Shown here in pieces: positions 47,481 through 57,267 of a DNA stretch of 64,000 nucleotides. Location of the stretch: positions 2,294,001 through 2,358,000 of the forward strand of contig NZ_CP098480.1 of the NCBI RefSeq assembly GCF_023702715.1, read 5' to 3'. Numbering within the stretch: the first letter of the stretch is position 1; each line of letters begins with the position of its first letter. The notes below the pieces were generated by a model that searched no databases, had not been told where the DNA came from, and was given only the letters and a program-made list of their open reading frames with translations. Source of the DNA: Acinetobacter sp. C32I (GTDB lineage Bacteria > Pseudomonadota > Gammaproteobacteria > Pseudomonadales > Moraxellaceae). The translations under genes were made by a program, and so were the position numbers.

Positions 47481-48485
47481 ATGCACTCACTTGAATCATT
47501 AAAGCCACGTATTTCCGTCGCGCCAATGATGGATTGGACAACAAAAGACTATCGTTTCTTTGCACGTCTTTTTAATCCCAATGTGGTGCTCTATACCGAA
47601 ATGGTGACCACGGGGGCGATTATTTATGGCGGCGCCAATCGCCATCTCGACTTCAATCAACAAGAACAGCCAATTGTGCTGCAACTCGGTGGCTCCAATC
47701 CACAAGAGTTAGCCACCTGTACCAAAATGGCTGAAGACTGGGGTTATAACGAAGTCAATTTAAATGTCGGCTGCCCAAGTGATCGCGTGCAAAACAACAA
47801 AATTGGGGCATGCCTAATGGCTGAACCCAATCTAGTGGCTGAATGTATTCACAGCATGCAAAAAGCTGTTTCGATTCCTGTAACGGTAAAACATCGTATC
47901 GGGATTGATGACATGCACTCCTATGAAGAAATGCTACATTTTGTCGATACGGTAGCAGCAACAGGCTGTACCCATTTTATCGTACATGCGCGTATTGCCA
48001 TCTTGCAGGGCTTATCTCCAAAAGAGAACCGTGAAGTCCCACCCTTGCGCTATGAAGATGTCTATCGTCTTAAACAAGAACGCCCACACCTCACCATTGA
48101 GATTAACGGCGGTATTAAAACCTTTGAAGAAACACAGCAACATTTACAGCATGTTGATGGGGTGATGATTGGTCGTGAGGCTTATCACAATCCGTATTTA
48201 TTGGCAGAGATGGGCCAACTCTGGAATTTGGAAGCACCTGATCGTTTTGAGATCATGCAGCAAATGATGCCTTATATTCATCAACGTGTGGCCGAAGGTG
48301 CACCGCTTTCAATTATCACCCGTCATATTCTGGGCTTATTTCAAAACTTGCCGGGCGCACGTAAATGGCGTCAAGCGCTGAGTGGCGGTAATGCCAAAAC
48401 CATCGCTGATATTGAACAGGCCATTCAAAATATTCAGGCTGCGATGCAACGTACGGAAGATTATTTAAAAGAGCATCAGAACTAA
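47481..48485 (+). CDS. dusA: tRNA-dihydrouridine(20/20a) synthase DusA
   Basis: FMN enzyme that reduces uridines in the tRNA D-loop. 334 residues from the ATG at 47481; nine upstream residues in frame are not family-like. ISVAPMMDWTTKDYRFF at the start, the catalytic Cys region NLNVGCPSDRVQ, HARIAILQGLSPKENR and INGGIKT are DusA blocks. dusA is a known integration site for phages and islands in Acinetobacter, but I see no integrase here. Confidence 0.95.
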   Translation: MHSLESLKPRISVAPMMDWTTKDYRFFARLFNPNVVLYTEMVTTGAIIYGGANRHLDFNQQEQPIVLQLGGSNPQELATCTKMAEDWGYNEVNLNVGCPSDRVQNNKIGACLMAEPNLVAECIHSMQKAVSIPVTVKHRIGIDDMHSYEEMLHFVDTVAATGCTHFIVHARIAILQGLSPKENREVPPLRYEDVYRLKQERPHLTIEINGGIKTFEETQQHLQHVDGVMIGREAYHNPYLLAEMGQLWNLEAPDRFEIMQQMMPYIHQRVAEGAPLSIITRHILGLFQNLPGARKWRQALSGGNAKTIADIEQAIQNIQAAMQRTEDYLKEHQN

Positions 48486-48516
48486 TCTGATCTGCTAAAC
48501 ATCACTTTTCTGCATA

Positions 48517-48543
48517 GGAACATAGCGCAATCCGCTATGTTCC
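48517..48543 (+). terminator. hairpin after dusA
   Basis: GGAACATAGCG (48517-48527) pairs perfectly with CGCTATGTTCC (48533-48543). No T tract follows, so it may be a processing stop or a weak terminator. Confidence 0.55.
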
Positions 48544-48582
48544 ACCACCACTGAGCTTGCGATAACCTAAAAGTCTCACCAA

Positions 48583-48628
48583 TCACTTGAGCTTAACCAC
48601 TTAAACTCATGGTTATGCTCAAGCGTGA
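48583..48628. repeat. long imperfect hairpin in the dusA-nlpE intergenic region
   Basis: CTTGAGCTTAACCA (48586-48599) and TGGTTATGCTCAAG (48610-48623) pair with one mismatch, and TCAC/GTGA extend the stem past one bulged base. It has no T tract on either side, so it is not a standard terminator. Confidence 0.6.
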
Positions 48629-48762
48629 TTTCATAATTTTGTCTTCCAGAAACAAACAAAGTTGACATTACCTGTTGCAGGACTTGTCGATCTAGAAAAA
48701 ATGTAAAAATGTGCAGGTTGTCGGCATGCGATGACACCCTTTCAATATAAACATAACCAAAG

Positions 48763-49242
48763 TTAAGCTTTTCTAGCTAACTGGAACTCTTCATAAGAAT
48801 CAAAAGGCAGTTGTGTTTTTGTATCAATGATTTCAGTCAGTTCATCACCTAACATAAGCATATTCCGGGTGGGAACACCTTGTAGCTGAATCTTTAATTG
48901 ATCATTATCCAGAAACTTAAATTGCCCTGCATAAATTTTAGCTGGGCTATTATCATTATTATTGGTTTGTTCCAAGACAAAGGTTTGATCTGCGTTGATT
49001 TTAAGATCAATTCCTGTACCCAAACAGCCATCACAACTGGTTACGCAAGTCGCACATGGAACCACGCCAGAATAATGCCCGACCCATGCCTTAAGCTCAG
49101 GATGATTAACAAAATGTTGCTTATTTGAGTGTAGATCTGGCGTTTGTGCTTGCGTATTGCTTTGATTTTTTGCCTCATTAGACTGTGAACATCCCAAACT
49201 GATACTGGCAAAAACAAAGGAAGTCAGTAATGTCCTTTTCAT
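48763..49242 (-). CDS. NlpE-like lipoprotein
   Basis: 159 residues with a lipobox (SISLGC, lipidated Cys18) and an NlpE N-terminal-like domain: WVGHYSGVVPCATC...IDLKINADQTFVLEQ...YAGQFKF. NlpE in E. coli senses surface contact and copper and activates the Cpx response. Here the CxxC is followed by an insertion holding a second pair (CATCVTSCDGCLGTG), unusual for the family. The second NlpE domain is absent. Single gene. Confidence 0.82.
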   Translation of the reverse strand: MKRTLLTSFVFASISLGCSQSNEAKNQSNTQAQTPDLHSNKQHFVNHPELKAWVGHYSGVVPCATCVTSCDGCLGTGIDLKINADQTFVLEQTNNNDNSPAKIYAGQFKFLDNDQLKIQLQGVPTRNMLMLGDELTEIIDTKTQLPFDSYEEFQLARKA

Positions 49243-49913
49243 ATACGATTTCCCTCAAACTCAATATTTAACATTCAGCGCAGCTTCAACATAACGCGGC
49301 GCATCACTATACGTTCAGGAATGGTGCCATGGCAAGTGCGGCAATACGGATGTCAGCCAAAGGAATATTTTTAGATTTTATGCAAAAAGCAGTCTTAGGA
49401 AATGGCTCTGTTTTTTATTAAGAATGAGGTGATTGATATTCAAGTATTCACCATCAAGCATCGTAATAATGAACTGAATATTTTAAACACTCAGCTATTT
49501 AAAACAAAATCTTTGATATATCGCTGAATTCATTGCAGTATGCTGATGAAGATTAGAATATTTCGCAGGATGGATCACTCCAAACAATTTATCCTATATC
49601 ATGATATTAAACAGAAACTTAGATAAAAACCAAGCATCAAATCAGATCGAGCACCCCACTCTAACATGTCTGTTTTTTAATCAAAAATGAAATATAATCT
49701 TACAAATCATTTTATCTAAACTAATCAACCAACAACTTACTGATAATGAAAAAGATTCTTAAATAGCAATTTCGCTAAGTGATCTTTATATTCGCTCAAA
49801 TGTTATATTATTACGTTACATTTCAGTTTTTTTAAGATTTATCGCTTACTATGGGCGCCGTAATAAATTCTGGCACACGTTCAGTTGTTTTGAAAATGCG
49901 GTAGAGATTCACA
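49243..49913. other. 670-bp intergenic region without a clear gene
   Basis: No convincing gene. A 30-codon frame (49329-49421, MASAAIRMSAKG...) has no ribosome site or match I know. An imperfect inverted pair AAATGTTA...TTACATTT (about 49798-49823) lies about 90 bp before the amidase gene; the promoter of that gene is probably here but I cannot place it. Confidence 0.4.
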
Positions 49914-50393
49914 ATGATTTATGATGTACCTTCAGTTGATCACAGTATGATTCACCCACCCTCGCAACAGGTGGTTATTCCTTATCGAGAAATGCCGAAG
50001 CCTGCATTAGAGCCAGCCATTGATGTCAGTAAGTTCTCTCAAAAGTTGGCTAAAAGAGCGTCTTATCGTAGCTCATCACAATGTGCCAAATTTGTCAGAA
50101 TCGCTTTACAGTCAGCAGGTGCTAAAATTGTACAACACCCTGTTGCAGCATCAGACTGGGGGCGTACTTTGCAGCAAATTGGTTATCAAAAAATTACACC
50201 TGAATTTAACAACCCACAGCCAGGCGACATTTATATTATCCATCGCACCAAAAAACATCGTTACGGACACATCGCAGGCTTTACCGGTTCACAATGGGTG
50301 TCTGATTATAAGCAACGCAGCTATGATGTCTATAAAGATCCGAATGTGACATATAGCTATTACCGCTTAGCACCACAGTATCCGCAGGCTTAA
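49914..50393 (+). CDS. CHAP/NlpC-like amidase without signal peptide
   Basis: 159 residues. A Pro-rich lead (1-37) is followed by a papain-like amidase core: the nucleophile region SSSQCAKFVRIALQSAG (Cys about 57), the spacer YQKITPEF-PQPGDIYII and the His in RYGHIAGFTG. The pattern is like small CHAP peptidoglycan amidases and type VI secretion amidase effectors. There is no signal peptide, immunity gene, holin or secretion gene beside it, so the way it reaches the wall, if it does, is unknown. Confidence 0.78.
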   Translation: MIYDVPSVDHSMIHPPSQQVVIPYREMPKPALEPAIDVSKFSQKLAKRASYRSSSQCAKFVRIALQSAGAKIVQHPVAASDWGRTLQQIGYQKITPEFNNPQPGDIYIIHRTKKHRYGHIAGFTGSQWVSDYKQRSYDVYKDPNVTYSYYRLAPQYPQA

Positions 50394-50406
50394 TTTATTG
50401 GGGCAA

Positions 50407-51180
50407 TTATTTCAGCCCTGATTTTTTATCCAGCTTTTTTAGGACTTCAGCCACCGCGACCATGGCAAAGCTTGAAGTCACCACCACCGCCGAACCATAT
50501 CCGCCACAGCGTAGGCCCGCACTTGGGCAAACATCTGCACTGGAAAATGGATTATCAATCGAATACACGCAAGTAATGCCAAACTTCTCTTTTGGTTTTT
50601 TACAAATTCCCATGGAACGCAGTTGAGTACGCAGCTTCGCCAACATTGGGTCTTGTTCGGTCTTGGATAAATCTGCCACCCGAATCTTCAGTGGATCAAG
50701 TTTACCGCCCGCTCCTCCCGAAACGATCAACGGGATTTTGTTAAAACGACAATGCAGCATCAAGGCAAGTTTGGCTTTGACGTCATCAATGCAATCCAAA
50801 ACAATGCTTGGTACTGGATTTAAAATTTCTTTGACATTTTCAGGCGTCAGGTAATCATCAATCACGTTCACTTTCATACGTGGATTGATCTGGCGACAAC
50901 GCTCTGCCATCACTTCAATTTTTTCTTGCCCCAGTGTTGAACTCATCGCAGGCAATTGACGGTTAATATTCGATGCGGCCACCACATCCATATCGACTAA
51001 GGTCAGTTCACCAATCCCTGTCCGCGCCAGTGCCTCAACCGCCCAACTGCCGACGCCACCAATTCCAATCACCATGACATGACTGTGTTCATAATGCGCA
51101 AAGGCAGTTTCTCCATAAATTTTGGCGACACCCGCAAAACGGCGCTCATATTCATCATTTACAGGAACATCGGTCATCAC
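50407..51180 (-). CDS. tcdA: tRNA threonylcarbamoyladenosine dehydratase
   Basis: 257 residues of the E1-like family (formerly CsdL). It uses ATP to cyclise t6A37 of tRNA into ct6A. ERRFAGVAKIYGE, the nucleotide motif VIGIGGVGSWAVEALARTGIGELTLVDMD (GxGGxGS), NINRQLPA and the cysteine-containing CVYSIDNPF are typical. The convergent amidase gene ends 13 bp away. Confidence 0.93.
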   Translation of the reverse strand: MMTDVPVNDEYERRFAGVAKIYGETAFAHYEHSHVMVIGIGGVGSWAVEALARTGIGELTLVDMDVVAASNINRQLPAMSSTLGQEKIEVMAERCRQINPRMKVNVIDDYLTPENVKEILNPVPSIVLDCIDDVKAKLALMLHCRFNKIPLIVSGGAGGKLDPLKIRVADLSKTEQDPMLAKLRTQLRSMGICKKPKEKFGITCVYSIDNPFSSADVCPSAGLRCGGYGSAVVVTSSFAMVAVAEVLKKLDKKSGLK

Positions 51181-51238
51181 AGTCGTGGTCTATCTTTGCA
51201 GTCAAAGCACTATTTTACCGTGTTTAACTGGTTTTAGG

Positions 51239-52426
51239 TTAGCCCAGAGAAACTTTAGTTGATAGTTGATCTCGACGAATTAAAATAACCAACAAGATAA
51301 AAACGATCAGGCTCATGCACAAAGCCAACAGGTTTGCATTGATCCATCCGAGGCTACTCAAAATCGGTGCAGGTAAAAATGCTCCTAATGTTGCAAACAA
51401 AGCAATTCCTGTTTCATTGATGCCTTGGACACGATGTTTTTGCTGCTCGTTGAGACCTGCTAACAAGGTTGATGCGCCTGAATAAGCAAAATTCCAACCC
51501 ACACCTAGAACGATCAAGGCAACATTAATATAGAGGCCAACCTGTCCAAACATTGGAATTAAAGACGATAACATCAACAAAGCAAAACCAGCATAAATCG
51601 TGGTGTGCGTGCCCCAGCGTTGTATCAGCTTTGACACAAAGAAAGATGGGATAAACATTGCCAGCACATGTAGCTGAATCGAGATCGAAGCATAATGAAA
51701 TGAGTGATGTTCCTTAAGATGCAAGGAGGACATAATCATCATGACATTCATAATATAGTAGGCAAATGCACCGCTGATCACCGCAGCAATAATCAAAGTG
51801 CTTGGCAGTTTGCGACGTTGAGTTGGTTCAATCAGCACTTGCTGTATCTGCTGGCGTTGGAATTTTTTGTTCCATAGATACAAGATCGGAGAGAGTAACA
51901 AGGCCAAGACACTGAAGATGAAATAGATCGCAGTGAAATCAGGTAAGCCTGCTACCTGTTGAAACTGAATTGCCAACATTGGTGCAATAATTGCTGCAAT
52001 CACCCCACCCGAAATCACCATCGCGGTGGCTTTCGGAATTAAATCTGTTGCTAGCCGATCAGAAGCAGCAAAACGATAAAAATTCGCAGTTGAGATAAAT
52101 AAACCCAATGAAAAATGGCTCAGGCACAATAAATAAAATTGTTGCTGCTGTAGGGCCAAATAACCGAGGACACCTGCCAAGAACAAGCAGACACAACCAA
52201 ACTGGAAAACCAAATGCCGTCCTAGCTTTTTCATTAAAAATGAAAAAATAAAGGTGGTCAGTAACATCGCTAAAAACTGCAAACCATACGGAACCGTAGC
52301 CAAAGCCTGTGTTGGCGCTAATTTCAACCCCACAATTGCCGCTACAGTAACAGACAGAACAGCAGCAATTAAATTAAATGCCTGCGCAGCCAAGAGATAA
52401 TAAACATAGCGTGGTAACTGATTCAA
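51239..52426 (-). CDS. MFS transporter
   Basis: 395 residues with about 12 hydrophobic segments and a charged central loop (KKFQRQQIQQVLIEPTQRRK). It has the loop MKKLGRHLVFQFG, a motif-A-like basic turn, of the major facilitator superfamily. Subfamily and substrate are not evident; the membrane topology alone suggests an exporter of the DHA1 type. It lies 58 bp upstream of tcdA on the same strand. Confidence 0.8.
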   Translation of the reverse strand: MNQLPRYVYYLLAAQAFNLIAAVLSVTVAAIVGLKLAPTQALATVPYGLQFLAMLLTTFIFSFLMKKLGRHLVFQFGCVCLFLAGVLGYLALQQQQFYLLCLSHFSLGLFISTANFYRFAASDRLATDLIPKATAMVISGGVIAAIIAPMLAIQFQQVAGLPDFTAIYFIFSVLALLLSPILYLWNKKFQRQQIQQVLIEPTQRRKLPSTLIIAAVISGAFAYYIMNVMMIMSSLHLKEHHSFHYASISIQLHVLAMFIPSFFVSKLIQRWGTHTTIYAGFALLMLSSLIPMFGQVGLYINVALIVLGVGWNFAYSGASTLLAGLNEQQKHRVQGINETGIALFATLGAFLPAPILSSLGWINANLLALCMSLIVFILLVILIRRDQLSTKVSLG

Positions 52427-52490
52427 AGCCTTTATCCAATTTAATCGGGCCTGACTACCTTAACGCTGAATGCTTGAAATTCAAACAAAA

Positions 52491-52517
52491 AAAGATGAAA
52501 GACCAGCTTTCATCTTT
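52491..52517 (-). terminator. terminator of acnA
   Basis: AAAGATGAAAG (52491-52501) pairs with CTTTCATCTTT (52507-52517); on the minus strand the A tract at 52484-52493 gives the T tract. Confidence 0.85.
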
Positions 52518-52536
52518 GATTTAAGTGGGTGTTTCC

Positions 52537-55293
52537 TTATGCAGCAATCAGATTGCGTAATACATAATGCAAGATACCGCCTGCTTTAAAGTATTCCACC
52601 TCATTCAAGGTATCAATGCGGCATAACACTTTAAACTGATCTTGACTACCATCTTCTCGCTGCACCTGAATATCCAGCGTTTGATGCGGTTGGATATCAT
52701 CAGATAATCCATGGATCGACAGTACTTCACGGCCAGTGAGGTTCAAGGATTGACGGGTTTGTCCATCTATAAACTGCAATGGCAAGACGCCCATACCGAC
52801 CAAATTCGAACGATGAATCCGCTCAAAACTTTCCGCAATGACCGCTTTAATGCCTAAGAGATTGGTCCCTTTTGCAGCCCAGTCTCGTGACGAACCAGTT
52901 CCATATTCCTTACCTGCAATAATCAGCAACGGTGTTTGCTGTTGCTGGTACAGCATGGATGCATCATAGATCGCCAGCTTTTCACCCGTTGGAATAAAGA
53001 TAGTATTGCCACCTTCTTCACCACCCAGCATTTCGTTCTTGATTCGGATATTGGCAAAGGTCCCGCGCATCATCACTTCATGGTTGCCGCGTCGAGAACC
53101 ATAAGAGTTGAAATCTTTCGGTTCAACTCCCTGCTGCTGTAAATAACGTCCTGCTGGGCTGTCTTTTTTGATATTCCCTGCTGGAGAGATATGATCGGTG
53201 GTGACTGAATCGCCCAATACCGCCAAAATTCGTGCCTGTTCAATATTGCGAATGGCTTTGGGTGGTTGATTAATTTCTTCAAAAAATGGCGGATGACGAA
53301 TATAAGTCGAGTTATCCTGCCACGCATAGGTTTGGCTTTGTGGGATTTGGATCGCCTGCCAAGTTGCATCTCCATCAAACACTGCTGCATATTCCTTATG
53401 GAACATGTCGGTATTCACTTTTTGCAGTACTTGATCAATTTCAAACTGACTCGGCCAAATGTCTTTCAAATAAACATCTTGTCCATTTTGATCTTGCCCA
53501 ATTGGTTGCGTGGTTAAATCAGTACGGATATTCCCCGCTAAACCATAAGCCACAACCAATGGCGGTGAAGCCAGCCAGTTGGTTTTTACCAATGGATGGA
53601 CACGCCCCTCAAAATTACGGTTACCTGAAAGCACCGAAGCCACATTCAGATCATGGCACTGAATTGCTTCTTCAATCGGTTCTGGTAAAGGCCCAGAGTT
53701 ACCAATACAGGTAGTACAACCATAACCGACCAAGTTATAACCCAACTCATCCAAGTACGGCGTTAAACCTGCCGCAGCCAGATAATCGGTCACCACTTTA
53801 GAACCCGGCGCCAATGAACTTTTCACCCACGGTTTACGCTGCAAACCTTTTTCAATGGCTTTTTTCGCCAGCAAACCTGCTGCCAGCATGACACTTGGAT
53901 TCGAGGTATTGGTACATGAGGTAATCGCGGAAATCACCACATCACCATGATTCAATGGATAAGATTTACCTTCAATGGTGCAAGAAGGTTCTTCATGCGC
54001 TAAATTCGCTTTCTTGGCTTCAACAGCCGTACCGCCGCCGCCTTCATTCTCTAAACGTTCTTTAGCGTCTTTGGCTGGTTTAAGATTCAGCTCCATCAAG
54101 GCGCTAAACGTTTTCGGAACATCGCCCAACAAAACCCGATCTTGTGGGCGCTTTGGCCCCGCCAGACTGGCTTGTACGGTACTCATATCCAGACTCAAGG
54201 TATCGGTAAATACAGGTTCATCTCCTGTATGACGCCATAGCCCTTGCTCCTTACTATAAGCTTCTACTAAATCTATACGTTCTTGTTTGCGGCCAGTTAG
54301 GGCTAAATACCCCAATGTCACATCATCAATCGGGAAGAAACCACAGGTTGCACCATATTCAGGTGCCATATTGGCAATCGTGGCACGATCAGCCAGAGGC
54401 AAATCAGCCAAACCATCGCCATAAAACTCAACGAATTTACCCACTACGCCTTTTTGGCGCAGCATCTGGGTAATCGTGAGCACCAAATCGGTCGCAGTAA
54501 TCCCTTCATTCAACTTGCCTGTGAGTTTGAAACCAATGACTTCTGGAATCAACATCGATACAGGCTGCCCGAGCATGGCTGCTTCGGCTTCAATCCCGCC
54601 CACACCCCAGCCTAAGACTCCTAATCCATTGATCATGGTGGTATGCGAATCTGTTCCCACCAAGGTATCTGGAAAGGCAAAGGTCTGACCTTCATCTTCT
54701 CCCAACCAGACCGCTTGCGCTAAATACTCTAAATTGACTTGGTGGCAAATCCCTGTACCGGGTGGCACCACACTAAAGTTATTAAAGGCAGATTGCCCCC
54801 AACGCAGGAATTGATAACGCTCGCCATTGCGTTGCATTTCAATTTCAACGTTCTCGGCAAAGGCATTGTCATCGGCAAAATGATCCACCATCACCGAATG
54901 GTCAATCACCAGATCCACAGGAGATAAAGGATTAATCAGATTAGGATCACCGCCAGCCTGTGCCATTGCGGCACGCATCGCGGCAAGGTCAACCACAGCA
55001 GGGACACCCGTGAAATCCTGCATTAACACCCGTGCTGGCCGATATTGAATTTCCTGATCCGAGCGTTTGCTTTTCTGCCAGTCAACCAAGGCTTGAATAT
55101 GTTCTACTTTTACACTTTTTTGATCTTCAAAACGGAGTAAATTTTCTAGCAAAACCTTAAGTGACTTCGGTAATTGATCAATATTACCCAGTGTTTGAGC
55201 TGCTCGCGCCAAGCTAAAGATTTGATAGGATGTCGAACCGACGCTGAGTGTTTGTAATGCATTGAAACTATTGATTTTGCTATATCTGGCCAT
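52537..55293 (-). CDS. acnA: aconitate hydratase A
   Basis: Iron-sulfur enzyme that interconverts citrate and isocitrate in the TCA cycle. 918 residues of the AcnA/IRP1 class. The DFTGVPAVVD block (about 92-101), HQVNLEYLA, SHTTMINGLGVLGWGVGG, and the cluster cysteines (SCTNTSNP and GCTTCIGNSGPL) are present, followed by the swivel domain with YGSRRGNHEVMMRGTFANIRI. Single gene with its own terminator. Confidence 0.97.
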   Translation of the reverse strand: MARYSKINSFNALQTLSVGSTSYQIFSLARAAQTLGNIDQLPKSLKVLLENLLRFEDQKSVKVEHIQALVDWQKSKRSDQEIQYRPARVLMQDFTGVPAVVDLAAMRAAMAQAGGDPNLINPLSPVDLVIDHSVMVDHFADDNAFAENVEIEMQRNGERYQFLRWGQSAFNNFSVVPPGTGICHQVNLEYLAQAVWLGEDEGQTFAFPDTLVGTDSHTTMINGLGVLGWGVGGIEAEAAMLGQPVSMLIPEVIGFKLTGKLNEGITATDLVLTITQMLRQKGVVGKFVEFYGDGLADLPLADRATIANMAPEYGATCGFFPIDDVTLGYLALTGRKQERIDLVEAYSKEQGLWRHTGDEPVFTDTLSLDMSTVQASLAGPKRPQDRVLLGDVPKTFSALMELNLKPAKDAKERLENEGGGGTAVEAKKANLAHEEPSCTIEGKSYPLNHGDVVISAITSCTNTSNPSVMLAAGLLAKKAIEKGLQRKPWVKSSLAPGSKVVTDYLAAAGLTPYLDELGYNLVGYGCTTCIGNSGPLPEPIEEAIQCHDLNVASVLSGNRNFEGRVHPLVKTNWLASPPLVVAYGLAGNIRTDLTTQPIGQDQNGQDVYLKDIWPSQFEIDQVLQKVNTDMFHKEYAAVFDGDATWQAIQIPQSQTYAWQDNSTYIRHPPFFEEINQPPKAIRNIEQARILAVLGDSVTTDHISPAGNIKKDSPAGRYLQQQGVEPKDFNSYGSRRGNHEVMMRGTFANIRIKNEMLGGEEGGNTIFIPTGEKLAIYDASMLYQQQQTPLLIIAGKEYGTGSSRDWAAKGTNLLGIKAVIAESFERIHRSNLVGMGVLPLQFIDGQTRQSLNLTGREVLSIHGLSDDIQPHQTLDIQVQREDGSQDQFKVLCRIDTLNEVEYFKAGGILHYVLRNLIAA

Positions 55294-55418
55294 AAGGTTG
55301 CCCTCCCAGTATTGGCTGGTTGTTTATTATCAAATTGTTCTTTTAATGTACCCCTGTTTAGAAAAGTATGTGTTCCCTTTTAGTATCTTATTTTTAACGA
55401 GATTATTTGCTTATTCTC

Positions 55419-56234
55419 TTAAAATTTAAGTCGCAATGCAGACAAGGAGTTTTGCCATATTTGTGCTGCCAGCTGTAACTCAGGCTGATTAAGAGTCTGA
55501 GCCAAACTGTCCAGAACATAAGGTAGGTTGACTGGGGTATTACGGGTACGGTGCTCGGTCGAAGTCTGACAACACAACGGCGTCATATCTGGACAATCGG
55601 TTTCGATCACCAAGTTTTCGCTGCCAATCGCCTGCACCACTTGATGCAGCTTTTTGGCATTTGGATTGGTGATTTGTCCTGTCACCCCAATTTTAAAGCC
55701 CAGTTTAACCAAGGCCTTGGCCTCTTCGACTCCACCACTAAACGCATGGGCAATGCCACCCAATTTGAATTTTTGTGCTTTTAAAATGGCAAGGGTTTCT
55801 GCATGTGCCTTACGGATATGTAATAACACTGGCTTTTGATATTGTGTTGCCAATGCCAATTGCTCACTAAAATAGTGCTGTTGCTTGGCAAACAGTTCGG
55901 GTTGTTTATGTTGTTTTAAAAAAGTATCTAAACCAATTTCACCTACAGCCACACAGTCATGCTGCTGTAGGACTTGCTCAAGCTGCTGTAAATGTTCTGG
56001 CTGATGTTGTTCGATATAAAAAGGATGTAAGCCAGGTGCCAGATAAGAAGTCGGCACCTTGTCCCAAGCGTGTAATTGTTGATGGGTGTGGATCAGTTCA
56101 TCGAATCGTGATTCAACAAAACCGATTAACACCAAAGCATCGACCCCAACCTGTTTTGCTTGTTCAGCCAGATGTTGCCGATCATGATCAAAATCGGCAA
56201 CATCAAAATGAGTATGGGTATCGAACAGTTGCAT
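55419..56234 (-). CDS. TatD-family metal-dependent hydrolase
   Basis: 271 residues of the TatD DNase family. The metal ligands are visible: THTHFD at the start, GEIGLD (about 97-102), LLHIRKAHAE, and ETDCPD (about 214-219). TatD proteins are 3'-5' nucleases acting on DNA and RNA, with roles in repair and quality control. Its start codon overlaps the stop of the upstream lipoprotein gene by 1 nt. Confidence 0.9.
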   Translation of the reverse strand: MQLFDTHTHFDVADFDHDRQHLAEQAKQVGVDALVLIGFVESRFDELIHTHQQLHAWDKVPTSYLAPGLHPFYIEQHQPEHLQQLEQVLQQHDCVAVGEIGLDTFLKQHKQPELFAKQQHYFSEQLALATQYQKPVLLHIRKAHAETLAILKAQKFKLGGIAHAFSGGVEEAKALVKLGFKIGVTGQITNPNAKKLHQVVQAIGSENLVIETDCPDMTPLCCQTSTEHRTRNTPVNLPYVLDSLAQTLNQPELQLAAQIWQNSLSALRLKF

Positions 56235-57148
56235 TAACTTTGACTTGGCGTACTTGCAGCTGGAGTAGACGCTGCTGGCGTATCAATTTTTGGCAAATAT
56301 TCAGGTTTTAACACGCCTTGCAACTCACTGAATGGAATCACCAAACGTGGTAAACCAACCACATATGGGCCAACCTCGTATTCGCCATATTGTAAAATTA
56401 AACCTTGCTCACCCAGAAGGAAATTATCAGTCACTTGGAAAGGCCAAGCCTGTTCATACTCCTTCGGATCTGTTGCAAGTTTGGAATCGACAATCCATGT
56501 TTTAAACGCCTCATGTGCCAGTTTGTCTAAACTCGCTTTTTGCTTCGGCAACAATAAGTCGTGTAACTGCACCTGTTTTTGAGTGGTTAAATCAAAGTTG
56601 TAATAGCGTTGTGAAGTCGAGCCATGTGCCCCACCCAAATAACTGCTGCTATTCAACACTACGGTTGCCAATGTTCCTTTCGGTTGTAAAATCTTTGGCT
56701 TAATCATCAAACTGATCTGATGACTACTACTGAGCGCTTTTAACTCTTCGTCAATTTTTACAAAGGCATTGGCATAAGCTTGTGCCTGAGCATCCAAACT
56801 GGATTTATCTTCGGCAGTCTTCGGCACCGAGGCAGCAGAAGCATCGACATCGACCACATCTAAAATCTTACCCAGTTGTTCAAGAATTTGCTGATCCAGT
56901 AATTGATCAATAAACGGGAAATTACTTTGTAATCGTTCGACGGTAAAATCAGGGCAGGTATTGCCTTTACACTCAGGTAAATTCACCTGCAGCTTCACCG
57001 TTTCACCGCGTAAAATTGGCTCGGCAGTTTGCTGTACCGCTGGCGGATCGGCCGGTTTATCCTGTGATTCTTTAGGCTCTGATTTCGGCTGGCAAGCGGC
57101 AAGCAGAATTGCACATGCGAGAACGCTAAATTTAGAAATTGTTTTCAT
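56234..57148 (-). CDS. DUF3298/RsiV-like lipoprotein
   Basis: 304 residues. A signal with lipobox (ILLAAC, lipidated Cys19) is followed by a disordered Pro-rich linker and a domain with the RsiV-like blocks SSSYLGGAHGSTSQRYYNFDL and FLLGEQGLILQYGEYEVGPYVVG. In Bacillus the related RsiV binds lysozyme; many Gram-negative relatives are of unknown role. Translationally coupled to tatD. A diverged relative follows upstream. Confidence 0.82.
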   Translation of the reverse strand: MKTISKFSVLACAILLAACQPKSEPKESQDKPADPPAVQQTAEPILRGETVKLQVNLPECKGNTCPDFTVERLQSNFPFIDQLLDQQILEQLGKILDVVDVDASAASVPKTAEDKSSLDAQAQAYANAFVKIDEELKALSSSHQISLMIKPKILQPKGTLATVVLNSSSYLGGAHGSTSQRYYNFDLTTQKQVQLHDLLLPKQKASLDKLAHEAFKTWIVDSKLATDPKEYEQAWPFQVTDNFLLGEQGLILQYGEYEVGPYVVGLPRLVIPFSELQGVLKPEYLPKIDTPAASTPAASTPSQS

Positions 57149-57267
57149 TTAAAACCTATCAGCATTGTTATTACACAAGATTTTTAAATGCTATCGAAGT
57201 TAAAGCAAAACCGCTACAGGCACATGCAATTTCTATACGAAACTTAGAATAGTGACTTCTGTCTCAA

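Noticed and set aside
47481..48600. Phage or island integration at dusA
   Set aside because: dusA is complete and followed by host-type genes; no integrase or duplicated dusA end is visible.
49329..49421. 30-codon frame MASAAIRMSAKG...
   Set aside because: Too short, no ribosome site and no recognised match.
49798..49823. Possible Zur box AAATGTTA...TTACATTT
   Set aside because: The half-sites are about 5 bp further apart than in the usual 21-bp AAATGTTATA-N-TATAACATTT pattern, so they would lie on different faces of the helix.
53286..53714. 142-codon open frame antisense to acnA
   Set aside because: acnA is certain on the other strand; the antisense frame has no family resemblance or ribosome site.
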